DNA of 64,000 nt from RH-AL1 sp964244495 (GTDB lineage Bacteria > Pseudomonadota > Alphaproteobacteria > Rhizobiales > Beijerinckiaceae), in contig CAXTIU010000003.1 of assembly GCA_964244495.1 (NCBI GenBank), positions 186,001-250,000 of the forward strand, written 5' to 3'. The position numbers and the translations under genes are program-made. Shown piece by piece: positions 8,100 through 16,045 of this stretch. Within the stretch, counting starts at the first letter, position 1. Each line of letters starts with the position of its first letter. Under the pieces are notes generated by a model. That model searched no databases. It was not told the DNA's origin and saw nothing but the letters and a program-made list of their open reading frames with translations.

Positions 8100-8777
8100 T
8101 CAAGCCCTGTAGAACGCGACGAGGTCCGCCTCGCGCAGCGCCCCCGCCGGCGCGTCGAGCGCCACCCGGCCGTCCCTCAGCACGACCACGCGGGTGGCGT
8201 GCTCCAGCGCGAGCGCGACATCGTGCAGCGCGAGCACGCTGGTGGCGGCGGCGGCGTGGATCGTTTCCAGCACCCGGCCGCCCTGGCCCCGGTCGAGCGC
8301 CGACACCGGCTCGTCGCCGATCACGATTTCCCGCCCGTTGTAGAGCGCGCGCGCCACAGAGGTCCGCTGCGCCTGGCCGCCCGACAGCGAGCCGGCGCGC
8401 TGGCGCAGCGCGGCGGCGAGGTCGACCTTGGCCAGCACCGCCTCCACCGCGTCGAGCGTCGCGCGCGCCGGCCACACCAGCTCGCGGAGGTTGCGCAGGG
8501 CGGAATGCCGGTCGAGCCGCCCCATGTAGACGTTGTGGAAGGTGGACAGCTGCGGCACCAGCGAGGCCGCCTGCGGGATCAGCGCCGCCTCTTGGCTCAG
8601 CGCGTCGAAGATCGTGTTGAGCAGGGTCGACTTGCCGGCGCCCGACGGCCCGAGAAGGGCGATGCGCTCGCCGCGCCGGATCGCGAGATCGACATGGTCG
8701 AGGACGGTGCGGCCGGGATAGCCGACGCTGGCGCCGGCGAGCGTCAGCAGCGGCGCCCCCGCGACGCCCGCCGCCAT
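8100..8777 (-). CDS. phnC: ABC transporter ATP-binding protein, PhnC-like
   Basis: 225 residues from the ATG at 8777; the frame continues upstream inside phnD and is not real there. Walker A 'LLGPSGAGKST' (about 40-50), the ABC signature 'LSGGQAQRTSVARAL' (about 128-142), Walker B 'EIVIGDEPVSALD' and the switch His in 'LALHDV' are all present, so it is an active ATPase subunit. The Q-loop region ('ALIPQAASLVPQLST') follows PhnC rather than nitrate- or sulphate-type importers. It is shorter than typical PhnC (about 260). It energises the neighbouring double permease and takes substrate from the PhnD-like binding protein. Confidence 0.88.
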   Translation of the reverse strand: MAAGVAGAPLLTLAGASVGYPGRTVLDHVDLAIRRGERIALLGPSGAGKSTLLNTIFDALSQEAALIPQAASLVPQLSTFHNVYMGRLDRHSALRNLRELVWPARATLDAVEAVLAKVDLAAALRQRAGSLSGGQAQRTSVARALYNGREIVIGDEPVSALDRGQGGRVLETIHAAAATSVLALHDVALALEHATRVVVLRDGRVALDAPAGALREADLVAFYRA

Positions 8778-8779
8778 CC

Positions 8780-9679
8780 TCAGTCCAGCAGGCCGCTCTG
8801 CTTGGCGACCTCTTCGACCGGCTCGTACTCGGCGTTGTCGGCGGGGACGAAGCGGCTGCGGCCGAAAGGCTCCAGGATGCGCGGATCGGTGACGGCGACG
8901 AGTTCCGCCTTCACCTTGGCGGTGAAGCCGGCGCCGAAGCGGGCGTCGAGGTCGCCGCGGACCGTCCACTGGTAGTCCGGGAACGGTGGGCTCTCCCAGA
9001 TCACCGACACGTGGCCCTCGTCGACGTGGCCGGCCTTCTTCTCCAGGTCCCACACGCTGTAGTCGACCGCGCCGAGCTGGTAGGCGCCGGATTGGACGAG
9101 CTGGATCGTGCGGCTGTGGTCGCCGGAGAAGCCGACGCGGCTGAAGATGTCGTCCGGCGCCTTGCCGAAGCGCTGGCGCAGGTAATAGTCCGGCATCACC
9201 CGGCCGGACGTCGAGGCGCGCGCGCCGAAGGTGAACGTCTTGCCGGCCACGCCCCCGTCGATCGTCGCGCCGCGCTTCAGCCCGGTCGCGGCGTTGGCGA
9301 TGAGGTAGAACTTGAACTGCTTGTCCTCCTGCCCCTGCGCGATCGCCTGCGAGCCCGGCACCGCCGCGCGGGCCTGGACGCCGGTGACGCCGCCGAACCA
9401 GGCGAGCTGGACCTCGTTGTTGGTGAAGGCGGTGACGGCGGCGGGGTAGGACTTCACCGGCACGTAGCGGACGGGGACGCCGAGTTTCGCCTGAAGGTAC
9501 TCGGCGACGCGCGTGAACCGCTCGACGAGGCGCGTCTGGTCCTGGTCGGGGATCGCGGTGAAGACGAAGGTCGGGCCGGTCTGCGCCGCGACCGGCGGAG
9601 CGGCGGCGAGGACGGCCACATGGACGGCGATCGCGGCGATGACGCCGAGGGAAGTTCGTGTCACGGTCTGGTCCAACAT
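8780..9679 (-). CDS. Periplasmic binding protein, PhnD-like; probable selenium-oxyanion importer component
   Basis: 299 residues with a signal peptide (cleavage near 'VAAQTG', residues 30-35). The mature protein is a PhnD/SsuA-type type-II binding protein: 'FVFTAIPDQDQTRLVERF', 'YVPVKSYPAAVTAFTNNEVQLAWFGG' and 'VVWESPPFP'-like segments outline the ligand cleft. A subfamily of PhnD-like proteins encoded beside selD has been named putative selenate ABC transporter binding protein; this gene fits, being divergent from selD (137 bp apart) and in the same island as selC-selA. Phosphonate or phosphite remains the alternative ligand. First gene of the D-C-E operon. Confidence 0.85.
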   Translation of the reverse strand: MLDQTVTRTSLGVIAAIAVHVAVLAAAPPVAAQTGPTFVFTAIPDQDQTRLVERFTRVAEYLQAKLGVPVRYVPVKSYPAAVTAFTNNEVQLAWFGGVTGVQARAAVPGSQAIAQGQEDKQFKFYLIANAATGLKRGATIDGGVAGKTFTFGARASTSGRVMPDYYLRQRFGKAPDDIFSRVGFSGDHSRTIQLVQSGAYQLGAVDYSVWDLEKKAGHVDEGHVSVIWESPPFPDYQWTVRGDLDARFGAGFTAKVKAELVAVTDPRILEPFGRSRFVPADNAEYEPVEEVAKQSGLLD

Positions 9680-9816
9680 CAGATGCGTCAGGCACGATTG
9701 CGACCTCCGACCGGCACCGTCAAGACCGCGATCACGGCCGTCCGGACGCGGAGGGACGCGATGCGCCGCACGACGTGCCTCGCCGTTTGCTTCCTCGACG
9801 CGATGGGATCTTCATC

Positions 9817-10863
9817 ATGACCGGCACCCGACCCCGACTGACGGATATGGCGCACGGCGGCGGCTGCGGCTGCAAGCTGGCGCCGGCCGTGCTCCAGGAC
9901 ATCCTGGCGAAGATGCCGGTGCCCGCGCCCTGCGCCGCGCTGCTGGTCGGCACGGAAACGGCCGACGACGCGGCGGTGTACCGGTTGAACGACACGCAGG
10001 CGATCATCGCCACCACCGACTTCTTCACGCCGATCGTCGACGACCCCCGCGACTTCGGACGCATCGCCGCGACCAACGCCCTGTCCGACGTCTACGCCAT
10101 GGGCGGCCGGCCGATCTTCGCCCTCGCGCTGGTCGGCATGCCGGTCGGCTCGATGCCGGTCGAGATGGTGCAGGACATCCTGGCCGGCGGCGCCGCCGTC
10201 TGCGCCGAGGCCGGCATCCCGGTGGTCGGCGGCCACTCCATCGACACGCCCGAGCCGATCTACGGCCTGGTGGCGATCGGCCTCGTCCATCCCGACAAGG
10301 TGCTGCGAAACGCCGGCGCGCGGGCCGGCGACGCGCTGATCCTCACCAAGGGGTTGGGCGTCGGCATCTTCTCCGCCGCGATGAAGAAGGGCGACCTCGA
10401 CCCGGCCGGCTACGAGGCGATGGTCGCCTCCGCCACCAAGCTCAACGCGGTCGGCGCGGACCTGTCCGACCTGGCCGCCGTCCACGCGATGACCGATGTC
10501 ACCGGCTTCGGCCTGCTCGGCCACGGGCTGGAGATGGCGCGCGGGGCCGGCCTCGCGGCGACGCTGCGCGCCGAGGCGATCCCGCTGCTCGCCGGCGCGC
10601 AAGCCTTGGCCGAGCGGGGCTACGCGACCGGCGCCGCGGCCCGCAACTGGGCGAGCTACGGCCGCGAGGTGACCCTGCCGCCTGGCATGGCCGATTGGCG
10701 GCGCGGCCTGCTGTGCGACCCGCAAACGAGCGGCGGGCTGCTGATCGCGGCGGCGCCCGAGCACGCCGACGACGTGCTCGGGCGCTGCCTGGCGGCCGGC
10801 TTCCCGCACGCGGCGATCATCGGCGCGATGAGCGAGGGGAAGGGCCGCGTCACCGTGACGTGA
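9817..10863 (+). CDS. selD: Selenide, water dikinase SelD (selenophosphate synthetase)
   Basis: 348 residues from the ATG at 9817, which yields MTGTRPRLTDMAHGGGCGCK; the frame is open 53 codons further upstream but that part does not look like protein. SelD makes selenophosphate from selenide and ATP for SelA and for 2-selenouridine synthesis. The catalytic Cys and Lys are in 'GGGCGCKLAP' (about 14-23), so this is the Cys form, not a selenoprotein. The ATP-binding aspartates of 'ETADDAAVYRL' and 'TTDFFTPIVDD', the 'GGHSIDTPEPIYG' block and 'DPQTSGGLL' are intact. Divergent from the importer operon. Confidence 0.96.
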   Translation: MTGTRPRLTDMAHGGGCGCKLAPAVLQDILAKMPVPAPCAALLVGTETADDAAVYRLNDTQAIIATTDFFTPIVDDPRDFGRIAATNALSDVYAMGGRPIFALALVGMPVGSMPVEMVQDILAGGAAVCAEAGIPVVGGHSIDTPEPIYGLVAIGLVHPDKVLRNAGARAGDALILTKGLGVGIFSAAMKKGDLDPAGYEAMVASATKLNAVGADLSDLAAVHAMTDVTGFGLLGHGLEMARGAGLAATLRAEAIPLLAGAQALAERGYATGAAARNWASYGREVTLPPGMADWRRGLLCDPQTSGGLLIAAAPEHADDVLGRCLAAGFPHAAIIGAMSEGKGRVTVT

Positions 10864-10882
10864 CCTCGCGAGCCGCGACGCG

Positions 10883-11659
10883 TCACAGCCGCCCGCGCTG
10901 GTGGCGATGCACCAGCGGCAGCAGGACCGCGTCGGGGATCAGCGGCAGGATGAGGGCGGCCGCCTTGTTGCCGAGGCCGGGCACGATCGTGCGGCGGCCG
11001 GCCATCAGCCCGGCGTAGCCGGCCTCGGCGACGGACGGGGCGCTCGCGCCGCGCGTCGCGTCGAGCGCGGTGCCGGCCAGGCCGGCGCGGGCGTGGAACC
11101 CGGTCCTCGTCACGCCGGGATGCAGCACGCTGACGGTGACGCCCGACCCCTTCAACTCCTCCGTCAGCGCCCGCGAGAAGGCGCTGACGAAATGCTTGCT
11201 GGCGTAATAAACCGCCATGCCGGGGCCGGGCATGAAGCTCGCGACCGAGGCCACGTTGAGGATGCGGCCGCGCGCGGCGCGCAGCGCCGGCAGGCACCGG
11301 AGCGTGAGGTCGAGCAGGGACCGCACGTTGAGGTCGACGATGCCGAGCTGGGCGGCGGGGTCGAGCGCCGCGACCGCGCCGAGCAGCCCATAGCCGGCGT
11401 TGTTCACCAGCGTCGCGACGGTGGCGTCGGCGGAGGCCAGCGCGGCGGCGACGCGGCGCGCCCCGTCGGGCGCGGCGAGGTCGGCGACGATCACCAGCGG
11501 GCGCGGCCGGCCCGTCGCGGCGATCTCGATGGCCAGGGCGTCGAGCCTGTCGGCGCTGCGCGCCACCAGGGCGAGGTCGTGGCCGTGGCGCGCGAAGACG
11601 CGGGCGAGGTCGGCGCCGATGCCGCCCGAGGCCCCCGTGACGAGCGCCACCGGCCGCAC
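10883..11659 (-). CDS. Short-chain dehydrogenase/reductase (SDR)
   Basis: 258 residues of classical SDR fold. The NAD(P)-binding 'TGASGGIGADLA' (about residues 8-19), 'NNAGYG' and the catalytic set Ser in 'NVASVASFMPG', Tyr and Lys in 'YYASKHFVSAF' are present. 'ARS' after strand 2 hints at NADP preference. Substrate unknown. It is convergent with selD (20 bp) and lies 3 bp after the TerB-like gene on the same strand, so it is likely the last gene of that short operon. Confidence 0.85.
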   Translation of the reverse strand: MRPVALVTGASGGIGADLARVFARHGHDLALVARSADRLDALAIEIAATGRPRPLVIVADLAAPDGARRVAAALASADATVATLVNNAGYGLLGAVAALDPAAQLGIVDLNVRSLLDLTLRCLPALRAARGRILNVASVASFMPGPGMAVYYASKHFVSAFSRALTEELKGSGVTVSVLHPGVTRTGFHARAGLAGTALDATRGASAPSVAEAGYAGLMAGRRTIVPGLGNKAAALILPLIPDAVLLPLVHRHQRGRL

Positions 11660-11662
11660 GGT

Positions 11663-12181
11663 TCAGCCCGGCTTACGGCTGCCCGACCAGGGGCCTTCGG
11701 GCACGGACGCCTCCGGGCCGGCGGGATGGGGCTCCTGCGCCACCTTCTGGCGCAGCACGACGCGCTCGCGGGGGGCGACGCCGAGCAGCTCCGCGATGCG
11801 GGCGACGACGTTCTCCTCGAACTCCGTGACCTCGCCGTCGGCGAAGACGACGTCCCACATCATCTCGATGATCTTGCACCGCCCGTCGTTGTCGAGCGTG
11901 TGCTTGAGCACGTTGGTGAAACGGAAGAAGTCGACCGCTTCCTTGTCGCTCTGCTCGGCGCGCGCGATCAACCGCCCGGTCGCGTCGGCGTCGAGCCCGA
12001 AGCGCTCGTGGATGATGGCGCGCAACCGCTGCCGCTCCGCCGTGTCGATCGCGCCGTCGACGTTGGCGACGTGGATCAGCAGGGCGGCGGTGGCGAGCCG
12101 GTAGTCATCGGCGGCGAAGTCGGCGTCCGCCCCGGTGCGGCCCGCCGTGTCGGCGATGAACTGCTTCAGCGATTCGAACAT
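11663..12181 (-). CDS. TerB-like (tellurite-resistance B fold) protein
   Basis: 172 residues. The helical TerB domain is recognised by 'LLIHVANVDGAIDTAERQRLRAII' (about 36-59) and 'MMWDVVFADGEVTEFEENVVARIAELL' (about 107-133), two repeats each with the acidic 'VDG/ADGE' loop that binds metal in this family. The C-terminal ~25 residues are Pro/Gly-rich. Such stand-alone TerB proteins are common in Hyphomicrobiales without any ter operon; their role is unknown. It is 3 bp from the next genes on each side of the minus-strand run. Confidence 0.8.
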   Translation of the reverse strand: MFESLKQFIADTAGRTGADADFAADDYRLATAALLIHVANVDGAIDTAERQRLRAIIHERFGLDADATGRLIARAEQSDKEAVDFFRFTNVLKHTLDNDGRCKIIEMMWDVVFADGEVTEFEENVVARIAELLGVAPRERVVLRQKVAQEPHPAGPEASVPEGPWSGSRKPG

Positions 12182-12184
12182 CGC

Positions 12185-12556
12185 TCAGCGGATCGGCAGG
12201 CAGGTGTATTCACCCTCGGGGCGGTGATAATCGCGACGCATCTCCGAGATATAGTGGTCGCAGGCGCGCCGGCCAGGGAAGCAAAGCTTCTCGTCGTGCC
12301 AATCCAGCACGATCGCGCTGCCCGGCCCCGAATAATGCGAGTACCCGCCGCTGAAATGGCCGAGCCAGACCGAGGGGAACGCCCGCACGGCCGGGTCCTG
12401 ACAGGGCAGGCCCTCGGGCGGGGCGGCGGTGAAGGGCCGGTAGCCGCTGGAACCGTCAGCGTCGGCCGCCAGCGCGGCGCCGCCGGTGGCGAGCACGAAG
12501 GCCACGACACCGGCCGGCAACCAACCTCCGACCGATCCCCGGCGTCCCGTCATCAC
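12185..12556 (-). CDS. Small cysteine-containing secreted protein, unknown
   Basis: 123 residues with an N-terminal signal sequence (hydrophobic stretch 'WLPAGVVAFVLATGGAALAAD', likely cleavage near residue 31). The mature part contains four cysteines ('LPCQDP', 'KLCFPG', 'RACDHY', 'YTCLPI'), which could form two disulfides in the periplasm, and many Tyr/His. I do not recognise the family. Its ATG overlaps the stop of the L,D-transpeptidase upstream (ATGA), which suggests translational coupling and perhaps an envelope role. Confidence 0.7.
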   Translation of the reverse strand: MMTGRRGSVGGWLPAGVVAFVLATGGAALAADADGSSGYRPFTAAPPEGLPCQDPAVRAFPSVWLGHFSGGYSHYSGPGSAIVLDWHDEKLCFPGRRACDHYISEMRRDYHRPEGEYTCLPIR

Positions 12557-13056
12557 AGGCCGAGGAACGAGAGCAGGCCGCCGCCGGGCTTCTGCGTCGT
12601 CGTGGCGGCGACGTCGTAAGGCTCGGTGCCGGGCGCGGCGCCGGTGACGGTGATGGTGGCGCCCTCCGCCTTCACCATGTTGTAAAGGCGCGTGGCGTTG
12701 GCCGGGGCCAGCCGGATGCAGCCGTGCGAGGCGGGGGAGCCGAGGTGCTTGACCTCGTTGGTGCCGTGGATCGCGAAGCCGTAGAAGAAGAAGATCGCGT
12801 GCGGCATCGGCGCGTTGTCATATTTCTTGGAGTGGTACACCTCCATCATGCGCTCCGGCTTGAACGTGCCGGCCGGCGTCACGTAGCCGGCGCGCGCCGA
12901 CGAGATCGGCCAATCGTAGCTGCCCTCGGCCGACTGGACGTGCATGTGCTGGGTCGCGAGGTCGATCGCGACGGCGACTTCGGCCTTCGCCGGAGCGGCG
13001 GCGAACAAGACGAGCGCTGCCGCGCCGAGGAGGACGGGTCGCGTGACGTTTTTCAT
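12553..13056 (-). CDS. L,D-transpeptidase (ErfK/YkuD family)
   Basis: 167 residues from the ATG at 13056, chosen because it begins with a good signal peptide (MKNVTRPVLLGAAALVLFAAAPAKAEV). The YkuD domain has the catalytic motif 'FAIHGTNEVKHLGSPASHGCIRL' region (given here only by its ends: His of HGTN near 109 and Cys of SHGCIRL near 126). These periplasmic enzymes make 3-3 peptidoglycan cross-links or attach proteins to the wall. A close paralogue lies 150 bp upstream on the same strand; 'VAVAIDLATQHMHV' here and 'VQVAIDLTHQRMRV' there show they share an origin. Confidence 0.88.
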   Translation of the reverse strand: MKNVTRPVLLGAAALVLFAAAPAKAEVAVAIDLATQHMHVQSAEGSYDWPISSARAGYVTPAGTFKPERMMEVYHSKKYDNAPMPHAIFFFYGFAIHGTNEVKHLGSPASHGCIRLAPANATRLYNMVKAEGATITVTGAAPGTEPYDVAATTTQKPGGGLLSFLGL

Positions 13057-13209
13057 GGAAGCCTCGGTGGAAATCACACAATTGCCTGATCGCCGCCATC
13101 CTTCCACGCGCCCGGCGCACGGTAAACGCCCGCGCGCGCCGGCCGCCCCGTTCGGCGACCGGCGCGCTTTCCATGCCACAGGACGGCGGTCGCTCCCGCC
13201 GGTCGGTCC

Positions 13210-13869
13210 TCAGTAGCCCAGCCCGTAGGAGTAGACGCCGCCGCCGTTGGGGTCCGTGTAGGGCTGGTAGCCGTACGATCCGTAACCGCCGCCATCGCCG
13301 TAGGTGTGGCGCACCCGGCGGACGGGGGCATAGGGATCGTCGTCGTAGGCATGGTCGGCCGCGTCGCCATCGCCCCGCGCCGCGCCCCGGCCGGCGGCAT
13401 ACTGGGTGGCGAACGGCCGCGAGGCCGGCGGCGTGCCGCTGATGGCGATGCGCGCGCCCTCGCGCCGCACCATGTCGTAGAGCTGGGTGGCGTTGCCGGG
13501 CGACAGGCGGACGCAGCCGTGCGAGGCCGGGCGCCCGAGGGAAGCGGTCGAGTAAGTGCCGTGGATCGCGTAGCCGCCCCGGAAGAAGATCGCGTGGGGC
13601 ATCGGCGACATGTGGTACTTGTGCGAATAGTGCATGAGTTCGAGGTGGGTCGGCGCGTAGCTGCCGTGCGGCGTCGAGAAGCCCGATCGCGCGGTGGAGA
13701 TCGGCCAGTCGAACGATCCCTCGTTCGAGTCGACGCGCATGCGCTGATGGGTGAGGTCGATGGCGACCTGAACCGTCGCCTCCGCCGCGTTCGTCCAGCC
13801 GAGCAGGGCGCAGCCGAGCAACGCCACGCCACCGGCCCCGCGAAAAACAAGACTTTGGGGGATACTCAT
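13210..13869 (-). CDS. L,D-transpeptidase (ErfK/YkuD family), paralogue
   Basis: 219 residues from the ATG at 13869 (MSIPQSLVFRGAGGVALLG), giving a signal peptide; an upstream in-frame ATG adds 21 Cys/Arg-rich residues that look wrong. The YkuD catalytic core is 'YAIHGTYSTASLG' with Cys in 'ASHGCVRLSPGNA'. It differs from its downstream paralogue by a ~65-residue C-terminal tail rich in Gly, Tyr and Asp ('YGDGGGYGSYGYQPYTD'), probably disordered and possibly wall- or membrane-interacting. Tandem duplication followed by tail divergence is the likely history. Confidence 0.87.
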   Translation of the reverse strand: MSIPQSLVFRGAGGVALLGCALLGWTNAAEATVQVAIDLTHQRMRVDSNEGSFDWPISTARSGFSTPHGSYAPTHLELMHYSHKYHMSPMPHAIFFRGGYAIHGTYSTASLGRPASHGCVRLSPGNATQLYDMVRREGARIAISGTPPASRPFATQYAAGRGAARGDGDAADHAYDDDPYAPVRRVRHTYGDGGGYGSYGYQPYTDPNGGGVYSYGLGY

Positions 13870-14028
13870 CGCCGACCCTCGCCTCCGGTCCGTGCGTCGG
13901 ACCACGAAGCAAGCGTGCTCGCACGCTGCCACGCTTTCGACAACATCTTAGGAGCGACAAGGTTTATTTAACCAAGGGCGCGGTGTCGCGGCCTTGAGAC
14001 GCCAAAAGTCCCAGCAACGATCGCCCGT

Positions 14029-14853
14029 TCACGCGGGAAACGCCGGCGCCGCACGGCCGGGCCAGCGCGCCTTCACCGCCCAGACGCGATGGGGCACCAC
14101 CAGCGGCTCGCGCGGCCAGCCGGCCCTCAGCATCGCGGCGAGTTGGCCGTCGAACCGCGCCACCGCGTCGGCCGGCAGGGAGGCGCCGACGCCGGCGGAC
14201 GCCCGGATGCGGCCGCGCCAAGCCTCGTGGCTGTAGGACACGTCGCAGTCGAAGGAGAAGGTTTCGAGAGCGTCGAAGCCGACCTCCGCCGCGTCGGCGA
14301 GCCAGTCCGGATAGAGGCCGGACGTGTTGCCGAGGTGCCAGGCCGGGTTGGCGCCCTCGACCAGCCGCTCGGTCGCCGTCACGACGTTGTCGCGCAGCGG
14401 CAGCCAATCGAAATGGGCGATCACCAGCCGGCCGCCCGGCACCAGCACGCGCCCCACCTCGGCCGCCGTGCGCGCGCGGTCGAAGAAATGCCAGCACTGG
14501 CCGGCCGTGACGACGTCGAAGCTTCCGGCGGGCAGGCCGGTGTCCTCCGCCCGGCCCTCGACGTAGGCGACACCGGTCGCCGCCTCGCGATCGAGCCGCG
14601 CCGCCTCCGTCAACAGGTGCTGGGCGGAATCGAGGCCGGTGGCGTGGCAGCCGCGCAGCGCCAGCCCGCGGGCGATGGTGCCGGTGCCGGTGCCCAGATC
14701 CAGTACGCGCTCGCCGGTCGCGACCCAGCGCTCGTCGAACAGCCGCTTGAAGAAGGCGGCCGGGAAGCCGGCGCGGTAGCGCCCGTAGTCGGCGGCGGTC
14801 GGCCCGAAGTTGACCGGCGATACGGGACGTCCCGTCAGGTTGTCACTCGGCAT
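14029..14853 (-). CDS. Class I SAM-dependent methyltransferase
   Basis: 274 residues. Motif I 'VLDLGTGTGTIARGLA' (about 49-64), the acidic residue after strand 2 ('ATGLDSAQ'), motif 'AEDTGLPAGSFDVVTAGQCWHFF' and 'GGRLVIAHFDWLP' define a Methyltransf_11-type domain. The trailing half probably shapes a small-molecule pocket; substrate unknown. The gene's start overlaps the end of the cytochrome b561 gene by 11 bp, so it follows that gene in the same transcript. Confidence 0.82.
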   Translation of the reverse strand: MPSDNLTGRPVSPVNFGPTAADYGRYRAGFPAAFFKRLFDERWVATGERVLDLGTGTGTIARGLALRGCHATGLDSAQHLLTEAARLDREAATGVAYVEGRAEDTGLPAGSFDVVTAGQCWHFFDRARTAAEVGRVLVPGGRLVIAHFDWLPLRDNVVTATERLVEGANPAWHLGNTSGLYPDWLADAAEVGFDALETFSFDCDVSYSHEAWRGRIRASAGVGASLPADAVARFDGQLAAMLRAGWPREPLVVPHRVWAVKARWPGRAAPAFPA

Positions 14854-15460
14854 GGATCTGGCGGGGCAGCATGCGGTCGAGCACGGCGTCGCGGCGCACG
14901 AACAGGTGCCAGGCGGTGCCGGCGAGGTGCAGGGCGATCAGCGCGTAGACGGCGAACTGGCCGTAGACGTGGACCGTCGCGGCGACGTGCCCGGCGGTGG
15001 GGCCGACCGGCAGCTTGGGGACGTCGAACAGGCCGAGGATGCTGATGGGGTAGCGCCCGCCCGACGAGGTGACGTAGCCCGACACCGGCATGGCGATCAG
15101 CACGGCGTAGAGCAGCCAGTGCGTGAGGTGGGCGAGGCCGCGCTCCGCCGCCGCCATGCGGCCGGGCAGCGGCGGCGGCCGGTGGACGAGGCGGTAGGCG
15201 ACCCGGACGGCGACGATCGCGAGGAGGACGAGCCCGACCGTCTTGTGCACGGAGGCGTAGTCCGCCGGCGAGCCGGGGAACGGCGCCACGAACACGTCCG
15301 GCTGGCCGGGCACCGTCTTGAAGGCGGCGAAGATCCAGCCGAGCGGGATGACGGCGACCATCAGGAGCGCGGTGAGCCAATGGAACCAGCGGGCGGCCGG
15401 GGAATAGCGGCGCGTCTCGGTGCCGTAGAGGGTCACGGTGGATGCGGTGATGTCTTTCAT
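14843..15460 (-). CDS. Cytochrome b561 family protein (CybB-like)
   Basis: 205 residues, four predicted membrane helices. Heme-ligand histidines are placed as in bacterial cytochrome b561: 'RWFHWLTALLMV' (helix 1), 'VHKTVGLVLLAIV' (helix 2), 'LTHWLLYAVLIAMPVSGYV' (helix 3) and 'ALIALHLAGTAWHLF' (helix 4). The protein is a di-heme inner-membrane quinol-oxidising cytochrome; in E. coli CybB oxidises quinol with superoxide. It is followed, with overlap, by a methyltransferase. Whether YceI-like partners exist elsewhere cannot be seen. Confidence 0.88.
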   Translation of the reverse strand: MKDITASTVTLYGTETRRYSPAARWFHWLTALLMVAVIPLGWIFAAFKTVPGQPDVFVAPFPGSPADYASVHKTVGLVLLAIVAVRVAYRLVHRPPPLPGRMAAAERGLAHLTHWLLYAVLIAMPVSGYVTSSGGRYPISILGLFDVPKLPVGPTAGHVAATVHVYGQFAVYALIALHLAGTAWHLFVRRDAVLDRMLPRQIHAE

Positions 15461-15604
15461 GGGCGGTCTCCGGGCGGAGACTTAGCATCGCCGTGCGAGG
15501 CGATCGAGGCCCGCCGGGACCTGCTGAAAGGATCGATCGGCCCGCCCCGCTTCCGCGTCCGTCGCCGGCGACCCGATGATCCCGCTTTCAGGCTTTCGGC
15601 GGCT

Positions 15605-15796
15605 TCACGGAAGGATGCCCCTCTTCGAGGAAGCGTCCGACGCGTTGAGCCGTCGCATCAGGCTGGCTCCGGTCCGACCGGCATCGACCCTCTGAGCCGA
15701 CGTCGTGCGATCCAGGACGAACGTCTTGAAATACAGGGCGACGAGTGCCGCGATGCCTAGGACGACCACTATGCTGAAGATGATGTCGGGGTTCAT
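15605..15796 (-). CDS. Small single-span membrane protein, unknown
   Basis: 63 residues from the ATG at 15796 (MNPDIIFSIVVVLGIAALVA); AAGGA lies about 12 bp upstream. One membrane helix covers residues 5-23, followed by a basic cytoplasmic tail. An in-frame extension upstream is possible but is Arg/Pro-rich and looks non-coding. No family recognised; small size and lack of neighbours on the same transcript make it uncertain. Confidence 0.45.
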   Translation of the reverse strand: MNPDIIFSIVVVLGIAALVALYFKTFVLDRTTSAQRVDAGRTGASLMRRLNASDASSKRGILP

Positions 15797-16045
15797 GGAG
15801 GAAGTCCTTGTCGGTGGACGAAGGTTCGGCCGACGAACCGCCGTGCGCGCGAGCCCTGTCGCAGGACAAGGCTTGGCGATCCGCAAAGATCGACCGAGGG
15901 CTCCGCGGCATCTTCACCAAGCCGCTCCAGCCAGGTCAGCCTTCCCACCGCCGGGCGGAACGTCGATTTCAGCGGCAAGCCGAGGCACGTCGTCGGACAC
16001 GACGCCCCGTGAGGATCGACCTCGCGCCCCCTCGCCGCGCGCGCC

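Noticed and set aside
9658..9816. Longer N-terminus of SelD
   Set aside because: The added residues are Arg/Asp/His-rich and unlike the family; the ATG at 9817 fits SelD length.
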